NCBI GenBank assembly: GCA_963827515.1
Contig: CAWHBF010000004.1
Location: 186,001 to 250,000, forward strand
Source: JABFSA01 sp963827515
GTDB taxonomy: Bacteria > Acidobacteriota > Vicinamibacteria > Vicinamibacterales > UBA2999
DNA length: 64,000 nt
Direction of reading: 5' to 3'
In this document: in pieces, positions 52,427-61,465 of the stretch
Position numbering within the stretch: the stretch's first letter is position 1
How the letters are laid out: every line of letters begins with the position of its first letter
The notes under the pieces: model-generated
What the model was told of the DNA's origin: nothing
Seen by the model: the letters and a program-made list of their open reading frames with translations, nothing else
Database searches by the model: none
Made by a program: the position numbers and the translations under genes

Positions 52427-54679
52427 ATGTCCGACCATCGTCCTGGACGGTTCCTTCTGGCGTTGCTCGTGGTCGCGGGTGCGGCCGCATTCGCGCTGGG
52501 CAGCGGCGTGCTGACGGGTCCGGCCGGTGAGGCGCGCCTTATCGCATTCGAGCCGCTCCCGGCGTTCGCCGACGAAACGTGCGAGTGGGAAGTCGCGAGC
52601 CCGCAGCCTTCAGTCGTGTCTACGCGGCGGCCGCGGCGAGCGCTGCACAGATGCCCGCCGGCCAACGCGCGAATGGCGGTGACCTCCCGTCCGCCGCTGC
52701 GACCTTCATCCAGGACCCCTATCCGAGCTTCAGCTCCATCGCCGTGGACCCGGTTCGAAACGAGGTGGTGGTCACCGACGAGAACCGGTTCCAGATCATG
52801 GTGTACGACCGGCTCGCCGTCACGCCGGCGTCAGCCGAGGCAGACCACGCCGAAGCGGGTCATCAGCGGACTGAACACGCATACGCAGTACGCGAGCGAC
52901 GTCTACATCGATCAGCCGACCGGCGAGATCTACATCATCAACAACGACACCGTGCACAACACGACGGTCTACGGCCGGCAGGCGAAAGGCGATTCGCCGC
53001 CCGACCGTGAGTTCATCGTGATGCAGGGCAATTTCGGCGCCGCCGTGGACGAAACGCGTCAGGAGATGTACATCACCGAGCAGCGCGAAAGCGCCATCAC
53101 GGTGTGGAAGAAGTCGTCCGGCGATGAAGGACACGGCCTCCGCCTGATCCAGGGTGATCAGACCAAGCTGGCGGATCCGCACGGCATCGCGTTCGACCCG
53201 ACGAATCGTCTGCTCTTTGTCGCCAACTACGGCACCTCGCACGTGGTCAGAAAGGTCCGGATGGCGCCAAGGTCCAGATTCTCGAACTGGCCCGGCAGCC
53301 CCGGGCGGCACCGAGATCGTGCCGGGCTCGGGCAAGTTCGAGCCGCCCCTCCATCACCGTCTACTCGGCGGACATCGTCGGCAACATGCCGCCGGTGCGC
53401 ATCATCCAGGGCCCCAAGACGAAGCTCGATCACCCCACAGGCGTCGCCCTTGACGCCAGTCGCCAGCGAACTGTATGTGGCGGACGAGATCACCAACACC
53501 GATCTCCGATCTTCAGCGCGGATGCGCAGGGCGACGTCGCGCCGATCCGCGAGCTCAAGGGTCCGAAGACGCTGATGAAGATCCCCAGCGACGTGTTCCT
53601 GGATGTCACGAACAAGGAGATGTGGGTCGCGAGCTTCGGCAACCACCTGGCACTGGCCTACCCGCTTGGCGCGTCAGGGGACATGGCGCCGACACGGATC
53701 ATTCGCGGCTCCCCGCTCAACACCCCGGGGGCGATGATCAGCAATCCGTTTGCGCTCACCTACGACACGAAGCGCGAAGAGATCCTGGTGACCAGCTGCG
53801 TGGGGCATCCGCGCATCGGCGCGTTCGCGCGGACGGCTGACAAGAATGCGCTGCCGGTGCGTGCGATCGAAGGCGCGAACACGAAGACCAATCGCACGAT
53901 GCACGCCATCGCATACGACGAACTGCACGACGAGATCGTGGTGCCGTCGCGCGCGGGACAGGCCATCATGACGTTCCGCGGAAGCGCGAACGGCAACGAA
54001 GCGCCCATCCGCATCATCCAGGGACCGAAGACCGGGCTCCGGCAGTTCGACAAGCTGTCGGTGGATGCGATCAACGACGAGGTCTTGGTGTTTTTCGGCG
54101 GCCAGGTATGGGTGTTCGACCGCACGGCCAACGGTGACGTGGCGCCGAAGCGGAAACTCAATCCCCCTGGACCTGCGCGCCAGCCATGCGGTCGTGGACC
54201 CGATCCACAACCTGCTGGTGGTTGCGGGTGGCACGCAGATCTGGATCTTCGACCGGACTGGCTCAGGGCCCCGACGCGAAGCCGAAGGCCGTGATCGGTG
54301 GTCCGAGGAGCGGCTTGCATCGTCGGCAACGGTATGACCCTTTATCCACCGACGGGCAAGATCATCGTCAACGTCGCCGGCTCACGAGACGACGAACGCG
54401 AGCAGGGTGTGGCCTTCACGCCTGAAGGGCTGGCCTCTGACAAGTCATACGTCGGCGTGTGGAGCATCGAGGACAACGGCGACGTGCCGCCGCAGTGGAC
54501 GATTGCCGGCCCGAAAGGCATGCTCCGCCAGCCGCGTGGCGTCACGCTGGACGCGAAGACACAAGACGCTCATCGTCAGCGACAAGTACCTGAACGGCGT
54601 GTTGACCTATTCCTTCCCGGAACTGTTCGATGCGACGCCGGCGCGAGTCCGCGAAACAGCCCGCGCGAGCGCGCAGTAG
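52427..54679 (+). pseudogene. NHL-type beta-propeller protein, paralogue 5, broken by many frameshifts
   Basis: Starts 60 bases after the receptor stop: MSDHRPGRFLLALLVVAGAA is the signal anchor and ADETCEWEVASPQ the conserved motif, closest to paralogue 1. Recognisable pieces in different frames include GLNTHTQYASDVYIDQPTGE, GDQTKLADPHGIAFDPTNRL, IRELKGPKTLMKIPSDVFLD, AYDELHDEIVVPSRAGQAIM and KTLIVSDKYLNGVLTYSFPE, ending VRETARASAQ. About ten frame changes are needed. The receptor-NHL pair mirrors the minus-strand pair at 22.2-27.6 kb, so both were probably copied as a unit. Confidence 0.87.
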
Positions 54680-54988
54680 CGCGCAGGCTTAGCCTGCGCG
54701 ACCGTGGTGACAGAGCGGCGGCGCGGGGACTTCAGCCCCCGCGCCGCCGCTCTGGGCCACGTAACGCAGTGTCCGGCTTCAGGGTCTCCGGGCATCGTCC
54801 GTAGTGTCCGGCTTCAGCCGGACCCGTGACACAACGCAGTCTAGTCGCGGGGCGCGACCCGAGCATCCAGCGGCCGCAAGCGGCCGTCCGCGCCTCGTCC
54901 GGCGTGGCGAGCGGCGGCGCGCCGCGAGACACCCGGCGTCGCGGTGCAGTTCGCACGGCTCGCTGAAGGAGGACACTGCACGCGGACG
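54680..54988. repeat. 309-base gap with REP-like palindromes
   Basis: Contains GCGCAGGCTTAGCCTGCGCG (54678-54702), GGCGGCGCGGGGACTTCAGC with complementary CCCCGCGCCGCC (54718-54752), and GTGTCCGGCTTCAGCCGGAC (about 54803-54822). No gene is seen. It separates the plus-strand NHL remnant from the convergent esterase gene. Confidence 0.7.
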
Positions 54989-56632
54989 CTATCCGATGAC
55001 GGTCGTCCAGAGATGACGCTCGGCGCCTGCGGGATCGTTCACGACCTTCGATGCGTTGTCGAAGATCATCGTCGCCCGGGCCGCACCATAGGCGGGCCAG
55101 TTGCCGGTCTTCGGATTGCTCGGGTTGCCGGTGCGGGCAAAGGCGATCCACGCTGAACTCATCTTCTCCGCCAGCGCCGCAGCCTCGTGCGCACCACCGG
55201 TCGGCTCAGGCACCTTCACCGTGTTGTCGAAGACGAACGTCAGCTCGAGACCGTGGTGCGCCATCATGCCCGGCGCGTTGGCCGGCGGCTGCCACCCGAA
55301 CTGATACGCGTAGACCGGCGCCCTGCCGAGGGCATGCCGCCGATCGGCGAGCGTCGTCGTATCGAATCCATACGCGCGATGCGTCGCCATCAGGACGTAG
55401 CGCTCCGTCGGAGACGTCCCCGGGTAGATCTCACCGTACGCCTTGACCACACGCTCCGCGGCGCTGCCCGCCAGGATCTGCGCCCGCTGCAGGAGGTCCG
55501 CTTCCGTCAGCGCACGTGAGGCGATCGCCTTGTCAGGCCTGAGCTGCGCAGCCGACTCCTGTTTGTTCCTGCCCACCATCAGCGGCACGTCCGCATGCGC
55601 AGCCGAGGCAAAGGGATCGAAGGGATGGCCCGGCAGGATCGAGCCGTCGATGACCGGCCCGAATCCCTGCTGGTAGTACACGCCCCGGCGTCGAGGCATC
55701 AGGTCCTGCCGCTGTTCGATGGCGTTGAAGGCCGCAATCAGTCGCTCCATGGGGACCGCCCGCACATCGCCAGCCTGTGACGGCTTCAGCCCCAGCTCCC
55801 GCAGGAACTCAACGGTGTACTCGGTCGCCAGGTCGCGCGGCATCGCCCGCAGCTGCGAACCACTCTGAATGACGGCCTTGTGGAACAGACCCTTCGCTCC
55901 AGGCATGGCGAGCAGATTCGAGATCTTGCGGCCGCCGCCCGACTGCCCGAAGATCGTCACGTTGTTTGGATCGCCGCCGAACTGCGCGATGTTCTCCTTC
56001 ACCCAGCCCAAGGCGGCCATGACGTCGAGCTGTCCGACGTTGCCTGACGCCGCGTAATCCTTGCCTGCGAGGTCGGCGAGGTGCAGGTACCCAAACACGT
56101 TGAGCCGGTGATTGATCGTGACGACGACGACATCCCCGCGCGTGGCGAGGTTGACGCCGTCGTATACCGAGCTCGATCCGGACCCGCTGGTGAAACCGCC
56201 ACCGTGGATCCAGAACAGCACGGGACGCTTCGCACCGTCGTTCAGCCCGCGCGTCCAGACGTTGAGCACCAGACAGTCTTCGCTCGGGGTCATTGCGCGG
56301 CGGGAGACGTTGGCTTCATCGGCCGACCCGGCTGTCACCTGTGGCGCCATCGGCCCGTACTCGAACATGTCGCGCACGCCCGTCCAGGGAGCGGGCTTCG
56401 ACGCCGGCAGGAACCGCATCGTTCCCCCGGTGGCACCGCCATACGGGATGCCCTTGAACACGTGAACGCCGTTGTCGACCATGCCGCGCACCCTGCCTGC
56501 CGCGGTGTCGACGATCCGGGGCGAAGGCTCCGCGGCGGCACGAGCGAGCGCCAAGGGAGCGGGGATGAGCGAGTACGCCGCGGCACTGCCGGCAATCGTA
56601 GAGAGGTTCCCTATGAAGGTGCGGCGATCCAT
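54989..56632 (-). CDS. Type-B carboxylesterase, Tat-type signal
   Basis: 547 residues. The N-terminus MDRRTFIGNLSTIAGSAAAY has an RR-x-F Tat-like signal. The alpha/beta-hydrolase of the carboxylesterase B family shows GIPYGGATGGTMRF, EDCLVLNVWTRG, the oxyanion FWIHGGGFTSGSG, the nucleophile in VTIFGQSGGG (usual GESAGG) and the His in MMAHHGLELTFVFDN. The acid residue is probably Glu in GRNKQES. It would hydrolyse short-chain or aromatic esters in the periplasm. It converges with the NHL remnant and leads into a thiol/metal gene group only by proximity. Confidence 0.92.
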   Translation of the reverse strand: MDRRTFIGNLSTIAGSAAAYSLIPAPLALARAAAEPSPRIVDTAAGRVRGMVDNGVHVFKGIPYGGATGGTMRFLPASKPAPWTGVRDMFEYGPMAPQVTAGSADEANVSRRAMTPSEDCLVLNVWTRGLNDGAKRPVLFWIHGGGFTSGSGSSSVYDGVNLATRGDVVVVTINHRLNVFGYLHLADLAGKDYAASGNVGQLDVMAALGWVKENIAQFGGDPNNVTIFGQSGGGRKISNLLAMPGAKGLFHKAVIQSGSQLRAMPRDLATEYTVEFLRELGLKPSQAGDVRAVPMERLIAAFNAIEQRQDLMPRRRGVYYQQGFGPVIDGSILPGHPFDPFASAAHADVPLMVGRNKQESAAQLRPDKAIASRALTEADLLQRAQILAGSAAERVVKAYGEIYPGTSPTERYVLMATHRAYGFDTTTLADRRHALGRAPVYAYQFGWQPPANAPGMMAHHGLELTFVFDNTVKVPEPTGGAHEAAALAEKMSSAWIAFARTGNPSNPKTGNWPAYGAARATMIFDNASKVVNDPAGAERHLWTTVIG

Positions 56633-56659
56633 CGAGGCCTCCTGTTGAAATGAACAGTC

Positions 56660-56917
56660 CTATGATCCGGCGCGTTTCGCCCCGATTCGTGCCCTCAAGT
56701 CCTTCTCGCGCGGCAGGCCCACGAACTCGACGGTCCCGTCAATCACGATGAAGGGCGTCGTGAACACACCGTAAGCCACCACCCGTTCCGGCGCATCGAG
56801 GATATGCACTTCGCGAACTTCCACACCGGGATAATCCGGAGCGACCTGTCCGACCAGGCGTTGCGCCTTGCCGCAACTCGGACACCCCTCCGGCGCCACG
56901 AATATTTCGATCAGCAC
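56660..56917 (-). CDS. Thioredoxin-like redox protein with CPSC motif
   Basis: I favour the GTG at 56917, preceded by GAGG; a longer version from 57007 would begin inside a repeat-like stretch. The about 85-residue fold starts LIEIFVAPEGCPSCGKAQRL, with the redox pair Cys-Pro-Ser-Cys, and has the cis-Pro loop TTPFIVIDG. It resembles small glutaredoxin/thioredoxin-like proteins that pair with CcdA-type membrane reductants. The next genes upstream, CcdA/DsbD-like and HMA-domain, fit a thiol relay to the periplasm or a metal-handling thiol system. Confidence 0.75.
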   Translation of the reverse strand: MLIEIFVAPEGCPSCGKAQRLVGQVAPDYPGVEVREVHILDAPERVVAYGVFTTPFIVIDGTVEFVGLPREKDLRARIGAKRAGS

Positions 56918-57065
56918 CAGATCCTCGAGACGCTCCTGATGTCGGCCGGCGGGAGACCCAGAGGCACCGACAGAACCACGAAGGTCGCCACGAGCCTCGA
57001 AATCCATGAATGGGTTTCGTGGACTTCCACTTCGTGAGCTTCGTGGTTAGCGTGTGTGCCCTGTC

Positions 57066-57998
57066 TCATGGCAGGTTCACGAGCATCCAGTACATGGCGC
57101 GGACGCCGATCAGGGTACTGGCGGCCGTCACGGCCAGCCAGGCTGCGGCCCTGGGGACGGCCGACCGGATCTTGATGTGATACGCGAGCGCCGGCGCCAT
57201 CATCAGGGTCAGCGCCATCAACAGGTCGTGCGAGACACCGCTATACCCGTAGAGCGTGAAGGTGCCGATCGCCACGAGCCCCCAGCCGAGCGCCAGGTCG
57301 AACCGCCGCTTGTGCCGAACCGCGAGCTGCAGTGCGTCGACACCGCCTCGCGCGAGCATCACGATCGCGACGAGCGGCGTGGCCCGGCCCAAGCCGTACG
57401 CGGCCGCGAGCACCGCCCCGTCCGCGACGCTCCCCTTCGAAGCAATGAACGGCACCAGGCTGAGGAACACCGGATCGGGGCAGCAAAGCCCGGTATTGCC
57501 AAGCAGCAAGCCCATCCCGAACGCACTCACGAACTCGGACCGGCCACGCAATCCAGAAGGCATCCAACTCGTGCCGGTTGGTACTGGGATGGTGACGAGC
57601 CCGAGCATCGACAGCCCGAACAGGTACGCAACGCCGCCTCCGGTCAGCGACAGGTAACGTGCGATCTCACGCAGGCCGAACACTTCACCAACGATGGCAA
57701 TTGCGACGCCCCACAGTGTCTGGGTCACGGTCAATCCAGCACCAAACAGGAGCGCAAGCATGACGCCTCGAGCGGGATGTCCCCGCTTGCAGAGGGGAAC
57801 GATCGCAAGCACGACTGGAAACCGGCAGGGGGTCAGCAGCATCGCCATCCCACCGGCGTAGGCCAGCAGGAGCGGTGCGCTTTCGTAGCGCTGCATCGAG
57901 AAGGTCAGGATGGTGACGATGGAGGCCGCGAGCAACGCTGTCCCGGCAATGACGGTGACCGGGGTCATCCGCTCGCCGGTTGCGGCCGCAACGGTCAT
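57066..57998 (-). CDS. CcdA/DsbD-like membrane thiol-disulfide transporter
   Basis: 310 residues with eight or nine predicted membrane spans. The two cysteine centres of the family are visible: LLTPCRFPVVLAIVPL in the first half and NTGLCCPDPVFLSLVPF in the second. CcdA/DsbD proteins pass electrons from cytoplasmic thioredoxin across the inner membrane. This copy sits between a thioredoxin-like gene (downstream, 150 bases) and an HMA-domain gene (upstream, 38 bases), a grouping often seen in mercury or copper handling and in cytochrome c maturation. No haem-binding or cytochrome gene is close. Confidence 0.88.
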   Translation of the reverse strand: MTVAAATGERMTPVTVIAGTALLAASIVTILTFSMQRYESAPLLLAYAGGMAMLLTPCRFPVVLAIVPLCKRGHPARGVMLALLFGAGLTVTQTLWGVAIAIVGEVFGLREIARYLSLTGGGVAYLFGLSMLGLVTIPVPTGTSWMPSGLRGRSEFVSAFGMGLLLGNTGLCCPDPVFLSLVPFIASKGSVADGAVLAAAYGLGRATPLVAIVMLARGGVDALQLAVRHKRRFDLALGWGLVAIGTFTLYGYSGVSHDLLMALTLMMAPALAYHIKIRSAVPRAAAWLAVTAASTLIGVRAMYWMLVNLP

Positions 57999-58036
57999 GA
58001 CATCACCTGTTCGAAAGCTGGCCGATTCGACGTGGC

Positions 58037-58528
58037 CTAACGAAGGGCGACGTCTGTGATGTCCAGCTCCAGCGGCGAAGAGGCGGGTGAAGACACCCTG
58101 GCATGGACACGTACTACCCTGCCGACGTGGGATTCGAGCTTCGCGGAGGAGTTTCGCGCCACCAACACAGGCGAACCGGAACCCGGTTGCAGGCTGTACC
58201 GGCCGCCCTGCCTCTGCACGGCTCCGCTGAGCTGAAGGTCGAAACGGCGCGCTTCCTGACCCGCGTTCCTGACCGAGTCACGGAACTTCTCGATGTCAAA
58301 GCCCGCACCGGTCTTCATCTTCACGACCGCCGACTCGTCCTGGAGGCTCACCTGCACACTGGCCACGCTGTCGAGCGTTCTAAGGGAGCGTTCGAGGCCT
58401 ACCGCGCAGAGGTTGCAGGTCAGGCCGTCCACCGAAATCCTGACCTCCTCGACCTGTGCAAACGAGGGGCTGGGCCACAGGATGCACAGGGACGAGACGA
58501 GCAGTATGGCCGCAAGCGGGTGACGCAC
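58037..58528 (-). CDS. Secreted HMA-domain metal-binding protein
   Basis: GTG at 58528 with AGGAGG upstream; VRHPLAAILLVSSLCILWPS is a signal peptide cut before AQVEEV. The heavy-metal-associated domain follows: VRISVDGLTCNLCAVGLERS, with the CxxC pair Cys-Asn-Leu-Cys, and DSVASVQVSLQDESAVVKMK. The C-terminal third (VLVARNSSAKLESHVGRVVR) is an OB-like beta segment I cannot name. It probably binds copper, mercury or a similar soft metal in the periplasm. It lies upstream of the CcdA-like gene. Confidence 0.85.
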   Translation of the reverse strand: MRHPLAAILLVSSLCILWPSPSFAQVEEVRISVDGLTCNLCAVGLERSLRTLDSVASVQVSLQDESAVVKMKTGAGFDIEKFRDSVRNAGQEARRFDLQLSGAVQRQGGRYSLQPGSGSPVLVARNSSAKLESHVGRVVRVHARVSSPASSPLELDITDVALR

Positions 58529-58566
58529 AGGACCTCCTACGTGAACGCACACAGTATACGACGCAC

Positions 58567-59562
58567 TCACGCCGCCTGTTTGCGCGCCAACTGCACCCTC
58601 GTGCAGGCGGCCATGGTCGAAAGAAACCGTTGATAGGACGCCTCGCCAATCACGAGCGGGTGCGCGCCCCCAGGCTTCCGCGTCCGGATCAACGCGAGCT
58701 TGTCGAAGAGGCCGTCCATGATCGGGTGATTGAGCAGTTCCACCTCAACCTTGTGCTGCTTGGTGACCGCGGCGAAGTGCTCGATCGAGGTGATGTACTG
58801 CTCGAACGTCGCTGCTGGAAAGCGCCTCTGGGGGTTCAGGATGCTGCCGCCAAAGAGCCCCGCCATGTAGGTCCTGCCACCATCCTTGACCGGGAACACG
58901 AAGCCAAGCGAACCAGGCGTATGCCCGGGAATGGCCACTGGGATGACGCTGGTGTCGCCGAGCGTGACCGGCTGGCCCTCGGTCATGACGATCTCGCGCT
59001 TGGGCGGGGCGTCTTGGCCGGTAACGGGCGGCGCGCCGGGCTTTGGCTCCAGGCCGTCCCACGCAGCTTTCGACATCGCGATCTTCGTGCCCAGCCGCTC
59101 CTGCAGGAGCCGTGCACCGCCGAAATGATCGGCATGCTCGTGCGCAATCAGGGCGATCTTGATCCGGGCGGGATCCAGGCCGAGCTTCTTGAGGCCGGCC
59201 AGCAGCGTGTCATCGAACCGCTCCGGGTACCCCGAATCAATCAGAATGATGCCGTCCGACGTCGTGATCGCCCATGTCGTGACCGCCTTCTGTCCGACAA
59301 AGTAGAGATTGTCGAACACCTTCATCGGCTCGGCGCGCTGCCCCTCGATATCGCCCTCGGTGGCTGACGGGAGGATCTTCATCGCTGCGATCTCCTCCTC
59401 GGTGCTGCAGAAGAAGTTCGCCGCGACTGCCCACTCAGGGCCGGCGCTCTTCGTGATGGCGGCGATCTGCGACCTCGTCTGCGGCGAGTCCTGGGCGGCC
59501 GCGCCAGAGAGGACCGCCAGCGACAGAACAGCGATTGAGAAGACCTGAGCACTGCCCTTCAT
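58567..59562 (-). CDS. Secreted MBL-fold metallo-hydrolase, subclass B3-like (2)
   Basis: 331 residues with signal peptide (VFSIAVLSLAVLSGAAAQ). Zinc ligands in LIAHEHADHFGGA (His141, His143, Asp145, His146), IPGHTPGSLG and LLNHPIMDG. Compared with the enzyme at 27.7 kb it has an N-terminal extension with NFFCSTEEEIAAMKILP. B3 beta-lactamase, lactonase and phosphodiesterase activities are all possible. It lies 39 bases from the HMA-domain gene and 20 bases from the core-MetE-like gene, on the same strand as both. Confidence 0.88.
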   Translation of the reverse strand: MKGSAQVFSIAVLSLAVLSGAAAQDSPQTRSQIAAITKSAGPEWAVAANFFCSTEEEIAAMKILPSATEGDIEGQRAEPMKVFDNLYFVGQKAVTTWAITTSDGIILIDSGYPERFDDTLLAGLKKLGLDPARIKIALIAHEHADHFGGARLLQERLGTKIAMSKAAWDGLEPKPGAPPVTGQDAPPKREIVMTEGQPVTLGDTSVIPVAIPGHTPGSLGFVFPVKDGGRTYMAGLFGGSILNPQRRFPAATFEQYITSIEHFAAVTKQHKVEVELLNHPIMDGLFDKLALIRTRKPGGAHPLVIGEASYQRFLSTMAACTRVQLARKQAA

Positions 59563-59581
59563 GAGCCTTCCTCCGTGTGAA

Positions 59582-60610
59582 TCACACCGCCCCGAGTTCC
59601 TGGCGCATCAGACGGGCTCCAGCGACCATGGCCCGCATCTTGCCGTCCGCGACGTCGCGCGGCAGGTACTTCATTCCGCAATCAGTAGCCACGATAATCC
59701 GCTCCGGAACCACATACGGGAGCGCGCGACGTATTCGTCCGGCCACCGTCTCGGCGCTCTCCACCTTCATGTCAGACAGGTCGATGACGCCGAGGAGGAT
59801 CTCCTTGTCCTTCAGCGGCGTCAGCGCCGAGCAATCCAGATTCGACTGTGCGGTCTCGATCGAGACCTGTCCGCAGCTGCAGCCGGCCAACTCGGGAAGA
59901 AACGAATAGCCGGAGGGCCGCTCGTGAATAATGGCGGCGTACCCGAAGCAGATGTGAACGCAGGTCTTCCCCTTCACCCCCTCGAGGGCCCGATTGAGCG
60001 CGTTCAGTCCATACTGGCGCGCCTTCTCCGGCCGGGCCTGCATATAGGGTTCGTCGATCTGCACGACGTCCGCACCGGCCGCGAACAGGTCCTTGATCTC
60101 TTCGTTCACCGCCGCGGCATAGCCGAGTGACGCGTCCTCGTCGGTCGCGTAGAACTCGTTCTGCGCCTGCTGCGACATCGTGAAAGGACCGGGCACGGTG
60201 ATCTTGATCAACTTCTTCGTGTGCGTCCGGAGGAACTTCACGTCCTCGACCTCGACGGCGTGCCGCCGCCGAATCGTGCCAACGACGCGCGGTACCGGGT
60301 TGGGATGCCCCGAGCGGTCAAGCGCGGAACCCGGGTTGTCGATATCCACACCCTCGAGCGCCGTGGCAAATCGATTGGAGTAGCTCTCCCGGCGAATTTC
60401 GCCGTCGGTGATGATGTCCAGCCCTGCATCCTCCTGTGCCTTGATCGCGAGAAGGGTTGCATCGTTCTGCGCGTCGGCCAGGAACTCCGCGGGGATACGC
60501 CACAGCTCCCTGGCCCGCACTCGAGGGGGAAAACGCTTGGCGAGCTTGGCGCGGTCAATCAGCCACTCGGGCTGTGGGTAGCTTCCGACAAGTGTCGTGG
60601 GAAATAGCAT
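59582..60610 (-). CDS. Core-MetE-like cobalamin-independent methyltransferase domain protein
   Basis: 342 residues, only the C-terminal half of full-length MetE (about 750 residues). The zinc site is kept: His and Cys in CVHICFGYA and Cys in VATDCGMKYL; the family motif QIDEPYMQ and the DGEIRRESYS loop are also present. Such short proteins include core-MetE enzymes that take the methyl group from a corrinoid, and other alkyl-thiol transferases. The substrate cannot be chosen from sequence. It is between the metallo-hydrolase and a DGKPDLTG-like gene, which does not point to methionine synthesis. Confidence 0.83.
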   Translation of the reverse strand: MLFPTTLVGSYPQPEWLIDRAKLAKRFPPRVRARELWRIPAEFLADAQNDATLLAIKAQEDAGLDIITDGEIRRESYSNRFATALEGVDIDNPGSALDRSGHPNPVPRVVGTIRRRHAVEVEDVKFLRTHTKKLIKITVPGPFTMSQQAQNEFYATDEDASLGYAAAVNEEIKDLFAAGADVVQIDEPYMQARPEKARQYGLNALNRALEGVKGKTCVHICFGYAAIIHERPSGYSFLPELAGCSCGQVSIETAQSNLDCSALTPLKDKEILLGVIDLSDMKVESAETVAGRIRRALPYVVPERIIVATDCGMKYLPRDVADGKMRAMVAGARLMRQELGAV

Positions 60611-60631
60611 TCTGGACCTGTCACACCTTAT

Positions 60632-61432
60632 CTACGGACGCGCAGCGCCGCCGGCGGGCTCCCGCATTTTCTGCCTGAAGATCTCCTCGTCCGACGGTAC
60701 ACAAAAGTACTCGCCAATCTCCGCCGCCGGATTGAGCCGCAGCGTCGTTTTGGTCACCCACGGCTGCGTGTAGGTGTCCGGATCCGTGAGCGTAATCACA
60801 GCCTCCATCGTGTCGGCGGTTGCGCGACGGTAGCGCTCCACCAGCCGCATGGCGCCGCTGTGAGGATGCCCATCCTGGTCGAGCCAGCTTCGCTCGTCGT
60901 ACCCGAGTGACTCGACGACGAACGTGTCGCCCTCCCAGCGGCCGATGGCATAGCCGTACCAACGCGGCTCATCGACCTGGGCCGGCAAGGCGCGGCCGTC
61001 GGTCCAGATCGTTCGCCAGGTGTGACCCCACTCGAAGAACTGGAACATCCTGCCCGGCGTCTCGATGAATTCCATTCCGTAGTTGTACGTGAACGAACGC
61101 GGATAGCCGACGGGGTCGCAGATCATCATTGGATCGTTGCCGAGGGGCACGCCTCGCGGTCCGAGGCCAGGCTTCGCGGCGTCGTACTTCGCCTTGCCCC
61201 CCGGTGTCATGGGAGGCACCGCACGCTGATCCAGGTTGAAACCGTTGGCGCCCAACCCCCACACACCGGAAAGGTCGCGCGGCTTGAACGGGAGCGTCTT
61301 CGCTTTGGCCGCCGCGTCCCGCTCTTCGGCGGACGTGAGCGAACGGTTGCCGGGACGCCAGGTGGGTGTCTGCGCTGATACAGCCACCGCGGCGGCGAGC
61401 GCAACGCCGGCAATGCTCAGGACAATTCGCAT
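60632..61432 (-). CDS. Secreted DGKPDLTGxW-like family protein, paralogue 6
   Basis: 266 residues, intact. Signal peptide MRIVLSIAGVALAAAVAVSA, then RDLSGVWGLGANGF (divergent opening), the CxPxGxPR-like MMICDPVGYPRSFTYNYGM, WEGDTFVVESLGYDERSWLD and DQDGHPHSGAMRLVERYRR. This belongs to the second subfamily with paralogue 5: both share the D-x-x-GHPH segment and an EYxC ending. It follows a DUF6152 gene by 34 bases. The pair and the receptor upstream repeat the order seen at 32.3-36.6 kb. Confidence 0.82.
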   Translation of the reverse strand: MRIVLSIAGVALAAAVAVSAQTPTWRPGNRSLTSAEERDAAAKAKTLPFKPRDLSGVWGLGANGFNLDQRAVPPMTPGGKAKYDAAKPGLGPRGVPLGNDPMMICDPVGYPRSFTYNYGMEFIETPGRMFQFFEWGHTWRTIWTDGRALPAQVDEPRWYGYAIGRWEGDTFVVESLGYDERSWLDQDGHPHSGAMRLVERYRRATADTMEAVITLTDPDTYTQPWVTKTTLRLNPAAEIGEYFCVPSDEEIFRQKMREPAGGAARP

Positions 61433-61465
61433 CGAGGCTCCGTCAGGCCCACTTTGGATTGGGCG

